Source: an uncultured Vicinamibacterales bacterium
GTDB lineage: Bacteria > Acidobacteriota > Vicinamibacteria > Vicinamibacterales > UBA8438
Assembly: GCA_958295905.1 (NCBI GenBank)
Contig: OY282382.1
Coordinates: 620,001-684,000 of the forward strand
Length of the DNA stretch: 64,000 bases
Direction: 5' to 3'
The number at the start of each line of letters is the position of its first letter. Position 1 is the stretch's first letter. Under the pieces are notes generated by a model. That model did not search any database and was not told the DNA's origin. It was given only the letters and a program-made list of their open reading frames with translations. Shown piece after piece: positions 58,860 to 64,000 of this stretch. The position numbers and the translations under genes were made by a program.

Positions 58860-61625
58860 ATGAACTTGTGTCGACTGCTCGGCGCGGCGGGCCTCCTGTT
58901 CCTCCTCCCGTATCCGGGCGGCGCCCAGCCGCTCGACGACGGCGGCGACCGGGCGACGGGGAACTACGACGCGCTGATCGACGCGCTCGAGGCGGCCATG
59001 CTGGCCGGCGACGCCGACGCCTACGCCGCCCTGGCGTCACCGTCGGCCGACCGCGCCGCCGCCGCGGCGTTCGCGGGCGCGCACGTGCGATCCGGCGTGG
59101 ACCGGGTCACCGTGACGCCTCGTTTCGACACCCCGCTCGACGACGCGGCCGAGGACGCCGGCCGGCGGGTCATGGTCGAGCTGTTTTCCGAGTCCGGGAC
59201 GCGGGGCCGTCTCGAGACGTGGCAACTCGACGTGGTCCGCGACGCGGCGGGCGGATGGCGTATTCTCGATCAGGACGCCGTCGACTCGATCGACAACCTG
59301 CGCCACCTGAGTCTCACCCCCACGACCCACTACGTCGCCGACAATCTGGTCGTCACGAGTGAAGACCTGACGTTGACGCTGACCGAGGGGTCGGTGTTCG
59401 TGGCCGAGACCGAGATCGGGGTCACCAGTCTCGTGCTCCTCGGCGACGGCATCATGCGCTTCGCCCCGCAGCCGGAGGCGGAACGCGGGCAGGTGGAGAT
59501 CTTCAGCGGCAGAGATGCGCTGGAGGCGGAGTTCGAAGCGGCGTTCATCCGGCTGCACCCGGACGCGTTCCGGACCCGGGTCTCGACCGGCGCGCTGCGG
59601 GCGCGCCGGGTGGACGGGGGAACCCTCGACGACGCCCGGGACGTGTTCGACGAATTCGTTCCGCTGTCGTTCACCCTGGATCTGTCGGACATCAGCGACC
59701 GGGTCTGGTCGTTCCCGCCGGGCCGCGGCGACTTTCTCGCCGAGGTCCGCACCGAACGGCACGGCACACTGACCTACGCGCAGTCGGTTCGGCAGCCGGA
59801 GGACATCACGCTGTTCGACCGGGCCGAGAACCAGATCATCTCTGTGTACCCGTCCGCCCGGAAACGAGCGACCCGGGGGCGCTACTTCGGGGACGACGAT
59901 TCGCTGTCGCTCGACATCCTGGACTACGAAATCACGGCATCGTTCGAGCCCCTGGAGTTCACCCAGCAGCGGCTCAGCGACGCCCGCGAGTTCATCGAAT
60001 GCCGCATCGTCGGCACCACCCGCCTCGCGGCGCGGGTGAAGGGGCTTCCGACCACCTCGTTCAGCCTGCGTCTGGCCGACGAGCTCGCGGTGCGGTCGGT
60101 CACCTCCAACGAGCTCGGCCCCCTGCTCTTCTTCCGCATGAACGGACAGAACAGCCTCGTGGTCAACCTACCCTCGGAGATTCCCGGGGGCGCCGAGTTC
60201 ACGGTGACGGTGACCTACGAGGGCGACCTCGCGGCCCAGGAGCTCGACGAGAACTGGATCGGCAGGCAGCGCCTCTACTTCGAGTCCGATGAAGCGTTGT
60301 TCGGCCTCGGAGAGCCCCGCTACGTCTACAGCAACCGCAGCTACTGGTACCCGCAGGGGCTGGTCAGCGACTACGCGACGGCGACGCTCGATCTGTCGGT
60401 TCCGGCCGGGTGGGGGGTCGTCGCGAGCGGGGTGCCGGCCCGCACGAACCCGCCGGTGGCCGGGGCCTCCGACGGGGACGGGGACCCGCGCCGATTCTCG
60501 TTCGCGGCGCTGCAGCCGGCCCGCTATCTGTCGGCGGTGATCTCCCGGTTCGAGGACCACCCCTCGCCGGTCCGGCGGGTCCAGCTCGACGCCCCCGCGT
60601 CCACGCCGTCAACGCCGGCCGGCGGCGGCGTCTTCTACGGCACCCTCGCGATAAGCGCCTACGGCTCGCCGCGAAGCGCGGACGAGATCGACGCCACGGC
60701 CGAGACGGCGGCGGACATCGCCTCGTTCTACGCGTCGATTCTCGGCGACATCCCGTATCCGTCGATGACCGTGGCCCTCACCGACAGCCGCCTTCCCGGC
60801 GGGCACAGCCCCGCGTACTTCGCCCTGCTCAACCACGAGCTTCCCCGGCTGCGGGGGGTCAACATCAGTTGGCAGACCGATCCGGTGAGCTTCAGCGGCT
60901 ATCCGTCCTTCTTTCTCGCCCACGAGGTCGCGCATCAGTGGTGGGGACAGGCGGTCGGCTGGAAGAACTACCACGAGCAGTGGCTGAGCGAAGGGCTCGC
61001 GCAGTACTTCGCCGCCCTCTACGCGGAGCACGACGAGGGGGCGGAGGTCTTTCAGGACATCGTCGAGCAGATGCGGCGCTGGGCGATGCGGCACTCCGAC
61101 GAGGGACCGATCTATCTCGGGTACCGCCTCGGACATCTGGAGCGCGAGCCGCGCGTCTTCCGGGCCCTGGTCTACAACAAAGGCGCCGTGGTGCTTCACA
61201 TGCTGCGCCGGCTGGTGGGAGACGACGCGTTCTTCGCGGGACTGCGCCGGTTCTACCACACGTGGCGGTTCCGGAAGGCGGGCACCGATGCGCTGCAGTT
61301 GGCGTTCGAGATCGAGGCGGGGCGGTCGTTGAGCCGGTTCTTCGACCGGTGGATTCACGAGGCCGCCCTGCCGGATGTGCGGTTCTCGTCGCGCACCGAG
61401 AGAACCGGCGGCGGAGAAGAGGTCCTGCTCCGGTTCGAGCAGCGGACCGAGCGGCTCTTCGATCTGCCGGTCACCGTCACCTTGCAGTACCGGTCGGGCG
61501 AGGAGGAATCCGTGGTGGTTCCCGTGACCGAGCGGGTGACTGAGCGGCGTCTGCCGGCGCGCGGGCGCCTGCGCCGCGTGTCGGTGAACCGCGACCGCAT
61601 GGCGCTGGCGGACATCGACCGGTAG
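58860..61625 (+). CDS. M1-family metallopeptidase (aminopeptidase N-like), secreted
   Basis: ATG 58860 starts 921 residues with a signal peptide ending GGAQP. The C-terminal half is an M1 peptidase: zinc motif HEVAHQWWG (H688, E689, H692), third ligand E711 in WLSEGLAQYFA, and the substrate-side stretch LPGGHSPAYFALLNHELP. The usual GxMEN exopeptidase motif is replaced by this, as in several bacterial M1 paralogues. The first 350 residues form beta-rich modules I do not recognise. It is probably periplasmic or surface bound and degrades peptides. Confidence 0.87.
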   Translation: MNLCRLLGAAGLLFLLPYPGGAQPLDDGGDRATGNYDALIDALEAAMLAGDADAYAALASPSADRAAAAAFAGAHVRSGVDRVTVTPRFDTPLDDAAEDAGRRVMVELFSESGTRGRLETWQLDVVRDAAGGWRILDQDAVDSIDNLRHLSLTPTTHYVADNLVVTSEDLTLTLTEGSVFVAETEIGVTSLVLLGDGIMRFAPQPEAERGQVEIFSGRDALEAEFEAAFIRLHPDAFRTRVSTGALRARRVDGGTLDDARDVFDEFVPLSFTLDLSDISDRVWSFPPGRGDFLAEVRTERHGTLTYAQSVRQPEDITLFDRAENQIISVYPSARKRATRGRYFGDDDSLSLDILDYEITASFEPLEFTQQRLSDAREFIECRIVGTTRLAARVKGLPTTSFSLRLADELAVRSVTSNELGPLLFFRMNGQNSLVVNLPSEIPGGAEFTVTVTYEGDLAAQELDENWIGRQRLYFESDEALFGLGEPRYVYSNRSYWYPQGLVSDYATATLDLSVPAGWGVVASGVPARTNPPVAGASDGDGDPRRFSFAALQPARYLSAVISRFEDHPSPVRRVQLDAPASTPSTPAGGGVFYGTLAISAYGSPRSADEIDATAETAADIASFYASILGDIPYPSMTVALTDSRLPGGHSPAYFALLNHELPRLRGVNISWQTDPVSFSGYPSFFLAHEVAHQWWGQAVGWKNYHEQWLSEGLAQYFAALYAEHDEGAEVFQDIVEQMRRWAMRHSDEGPIYLGYRLGHLEREPRVFRALVYNKGAVVLHMLRRLVGDDAFFAGLRRFYHTWRFRKAGTDALQLAFEIEAGRSLSRFFDRWIHEAALPDVRFSSRTERTGGGEEVLLRFEQRTERLFDLPVTVTLQYRSGEEESVVVPVTERVTERRLPARGRLRRVSVNRDRMALADIDR

Positions 61626-61817
61626 CAGCCCGTGGGGAGACTCCGCGGCGCGCCGGAACGGGCCGGCGGCGGCGCGGAAACGGCTCGGACCGGAACGGGC
61701 CGGCGGTGGCGCGGCTCGGACCGGCCGGATTTCGGCGATTCCGACCGCTGTGCGACACGTTCTTGAGCCGAGTGCGGCCCCGGCCGGATGCAGCGCGACT
61801 TCCGCCACGGGCTGGTG
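61625..61817 (+). repeat. dispersed repeat G, copy 2
   Basis: It overlaps the end of the peptidase gene and shares cggcgcgccggaacgggccg and gacacgttcttg with 55012-55175. It has an internal duplication (accggaacgggccggcgg) that copy 1 lacks. Confidence 0.87.
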
Positions 61818-61831
61818 GAGTCTGCGACCCG

Positions 61832-61918
61832 GGGAGTCTGCGCCGTAGGTAGAACGGCGCGGACTCCAGGCAGGGTTGGTTGGGGCGGCGACGCAGGCGA
61901 CGATTTGCGGGCCGGGGC
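61832..61918 (+). repeat. palindromic repeat A, copy A5
   Basis: It reads gggagtctgcgccgtaggta with the hairpin partner acggcgcggactcc, and ends 42 bases before the dsbD start. The loop is four bases longer (TAGGTAGAA) than in other copies. Confidence 0.87.
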
Positions 61919-61959
61919 GCTATGATGACGGCGCGCCCCGGGGCGCAAGGGAGGCAACC

Positions 61960-63723
61960 GTGAGATCGACAACCCCGTGCCGCGGATGGACGCGGACTTT
62001 CTGGACGCTGATGTTCTCCGGATGGTCGGCGTCCAGCCTGGCCCAGCCGCCCACCGTGGCGATCCACCCCGTCGGCGAGACCGACGCGGTCCATGCGGAC
62101 ACGACCGCCCGCGTGGGTCTCGATATCACCCTCGACCCCGGCTACCACGTCAATTCCAACACGCCGCTGGACGATCTCCTGATTCCGACGGTGTTGAGGC
62201 TCGACCCCCCCGAGGGGTTCGACCTCGAGGGGGTGGCGTTCCCGGAGGCGATCCTGCTCGATCAGGCCGGTGCGGAAGAGCCGCTCGCGGTGTTCGAGGA
62301 AGAGTTCGTGATCGGGGCGGCCCTGCGTGTCGATGCGTCCCTGGCTCCCGGCACCTATGCCATCCCCGGCACGCTGCGCTATCAGGCCTGCAACGACCGG
62401 ATGTGCTTCAACCCGACGAACGCCCCCATCCAGTTCGACGTGACGGTGGTCCCGGACAGTCAGCCGCTGGCGGCGGTGCGGGCGGACATGTTCGCGGGCC
62501 TGACGATGGCCGACCCCGACGGGAGCGCCCCGGCCCCGGCGTCGGCGGGCGCGCCGGTTCTCGACGATCTGTCGGTGATGACCGCGCTCGAGGACTTCGA
62601 GGTGCTCGGCAGCACCGGCGGCTACCTGGGCACCGAGGCGTTTCTCGGATTCATGGAGGCGGCCGAGTCGGGTGAGGGCGGGCGCGGCTGGTTCGAGGGC
62701 CGTGGACCGGTGGCGATCCTGCTCTTGATTCTGGTCGGCGGCCTCGCCCTGAATCTGACCCCCTGCGTGCTGCCGATGATTCCCATCAACCTGGCGATCA
62801 TCGGCGCCGGGGCCAGGGCGGGCTCCCGGACCCGGGGCTTCGCGCTCGGCGGGGCCTACGGCGCGGCGATGGCCCTCGTCTACGGCATTCTCGGGCTCGT
62901 GGTCATCCTGACGGCGGGCTCGTTCGGCACGATCAACGCGTCTCCGTGGTTCAACGTCGGGATCGCCGCGCTGTTCGTCGTCCTCGGGCTCGCGATGTTC
63001 GACGTCTTCGCCATCGACTTCTCGCGGCTGCAGTCCCGGCTCACGACGGGGACCAACCAGGGCGGGTCGTTCGTGGTCGCGTTCGGCATGGGCGCGGTCG
63101 CCGCCCTGCTGGCGGGGGCGTGCGTCGCGCCGGTGGTCATCCAGGTCATCGTGTTCTCGAGCAACCTGTACGGCACCGGCACGACCCTGGCCCTCGCGCT
63201 GCCGTTCGTCCTGGGAATCGGGATGGCCGTGCCGTGGCCGCTCGCGGGCGCCGGACTGTCGTGGATGCCGAAACCGGGGGCCTGGATGGTCCACGTCAAG
63301 CATGCGTTCGGCGTGTTCATTCTCGGCACCGCGCTGTACTACGGCTACCTGGGCTACGGGTTGTTCGCGCAGCGCTGGGTCGATCCCGAGGAGGTCGCCA
63401 GCAGCGCCCGGGCGCTGCTGGACGAAGGCTGGCACGCCTCGCTCGGCCGGGGCCTGGCGGCGGCGAGGGCGGAGAACAAGCTGGTCCTCGTCGACATGTG
63501 GGCGACGTGGTGCAAGAACTGCCTCACGATGGACCGCACCACCCTCAAGGCCGCGGCGGTCGAAGCGGGGCTGGAGGGGTACGTGAAGGTGAAGTTCCAG
63601 GCGGAGGATCTCGATGCCTCCCCCGCCCGGGACGTGCTGAAGCATCTCGACGGCGTCGGGTTGCCGACCTACGCCATTCTGCGCCCCGTATCGGACGCCC
63701 GGACCGCCGATGCCGGCTCCTGA
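61960..63723 (+). CDS. dsbD: DsbD-like thiol:disulfide interchange protein
   Basis: GTG 61960 follows AAGGGAGG, giving 587 residues. The three DsbD parts are present: a periplasmic alpha domain with cysteines C144 and C149 (ACNDRMCFNP), a membrane beta domain of about eight helices with C269 (LTPCVLPM) and C388 (GACVAPV), and a C-terminal thioredoxin gamma domain with CKNC (C518-C521). DsbD carries electrons from cytoplasmic thioredoxin to periplasmic proteins such as DsbC or cytochrome c maturation factors. All redox cysteine pairs are intact, so it should be active. Confidence 0.92.
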   Translation: MRSTTPCRGWTRTFWTLMFSGWSASSLAQPPTVAIHPVGETDAVHADTTARVGLDITLDPGYHVNSNTPLDDLLIPTVLRLDPPEGFDLEGVAFPEAILLDQAGAEEPLAVFEEEFVIGAALRVDASLAPGTYAIPGTLRYQACNDRMCFNPTNAPIQFDVTVVPDSQPLAAVRADMFAGLTMADPDGSAPAPASAGAPVLDDLSVMTALEDFEVLGSTGGYLGTEAFLGFMEAAESGEGGRGWFEGRGPVAILLLILVGGLALNLTPCVLPMIPINLAIIGAGARAGSRTRGFALGGAYGAAMALVYGILGLVVILTAGSFGTINASPWFNVGIAALFVVLGLAMFDVFAIDFSRLQSRLTTGTNQGGSFVVAFGMGAVAALLAGACVAPVVIQVIVFSSNLYGTGTTLALALPFVLGIGMAVPWPLAGAGLSWMPKPGAWMVHVKHAFGVFILGTALYYGYLGYGLFAQRWVDPEEVASSARALLDEGWHASLGRGLAAARAENKLVLVDMWATWCKNCLTMDRTTLKAAAVEAGLEGYVKVKFQAEDLDASPARDVLKHLDGVGLPTYAILRPVSDARTADAGS

Positions 63724-63777
63724 ACGGCGGGCTCCGGGCCGGTGCGGATGGCGGGGCCGTGAAGGGACAGAGCCGTG

Positions 63778-64000
63778 ATGAATCGTTTCCGGAACATGCT
63801 GCTGGTGGTGGTCCCGGTGCTGGCGGCGTGCGCCATGCAGCCGGGAGAGATCAACCTCGTGAGCTCGTTCGGGGAGCAGCTCGCGGCGGTCGACGGCGTG
63901 ACCGACTTCCAGCACGACGGCAACGAGCTGACCTTCACGGGCCCGGACGGCGGGGGCGGCTTCGCATCCTGGCGGGTGCGCATCGAGTCGACCGAGCTGG
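63778..64000 (+). CDS. lipoprotein of unknown function (3' end outside window)
   Basis: ATG 63778 follows gaaggga. The 74 visible residues have a lipoprotein signal (MLLVVVPVLAAC) with the acylated cysteine at residue 18, then EINLVSSFGEQLAAVDGVTD, a beta segment and FASWRVRIESTEL. The gene runs off the window. It may be cotranscribed with dsbD, 54 bases upstream. Confidence 0.7.
   Translation, partial: MNRFRNMLLVVVPVLAACAMQPGEINLVSSFGEQLAAVDGVTDFQHDGNELTFTGPDGGGGFASWRVRIESTEL

Noticed and set aside
61477-63915. 812-codon minus-strand frame opposite dsbD
   Set aside because: Antisense to dsbD, whose redox motifs are complete.

Overview
The window is very GC-rich DNA (roughly 70 percent in most stretches I looked at) with tightly packed genes for secreted and periplasmic proteins: amidohydrolases, NHL and PD40 beta-propellers, a tannase-like esterase, a CocE-type hydrolase, a DUF1080 protein, alpha/beta hydrolases, an M1 peptidase and a DsbD-like protein. 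This style, together with two paralogues of a family carrying a GDTLVVET motif, suggests an Acidobacteriota genome, perhaps Vicinamibacteria. That placement is inference from gene content. No rRNA or tRNA was recognised.

Layout. Positions 1-7500 hold exported proteins (a cytochrome c/monooxygenase-like protein, a PD40 propeller, a HupE/UreJ membrane protein, a lipoprotein). Positions 7676-10106 are a complete insertion sequence. Its transposase fuses a DruA-like (DUF4338) region to a Tn5-type DDE domain; it has 16-bp terminal inverted repeats and an 8-bp target duplication that falls on the stop codon of the next gene. Positions 10109-32594 hold metabolic and exported genes separated by long intergenic stretches full of dispersed palindromic repeats. 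Positions 33007-46090 are a defence island. Positions 46203-54960 return to hydrolases, a Uma2 protein and an oxidoreductase. Positions 55304-64000 carry clpS-clpA, an ACT-domain protein, an M1 peptidase, dsbD and a truncated lipoprotein gene.

The defence island reads as a BREX type 3-like operon: brxF, brxC (DUF6079-like), a zinc-ribbon DNA methylase in the pglX slot, pglZ, and a final gene in the brxA position. The usual helicase gene brxHII is not found. Two extra genes sit inside the operon. One is an AlbA/Schlafen-type ATP-binding protein between brxC and pglX, with three perfect 19-bp palindromes in its coding sequence. The other is a lower-GC gene between pglX and pglZ, ending in a nucleoside-deoxyribosyltransferase/TIR-like domain. 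Beside the latter lies an antisense FitA-like antitoxin whose toxin seems to have been cut after about ten codons. I infer that the helicase slot was replaced by an NAD- or nucleotide-processing module.

The second theme is repeats. At least five intergenic families recur (called A, B, C, G and R here). Most copies lie just upstream of start codons or against stop codons. Families A and B fold into strong hairpins, and the second stem of family B changes in a compensatory way between copies. Several genes are followed by decayed duplicates of their own 3' ends. A three-unit array at 20370-20550 has CRISPR-like geometry but no cas genes nearby.
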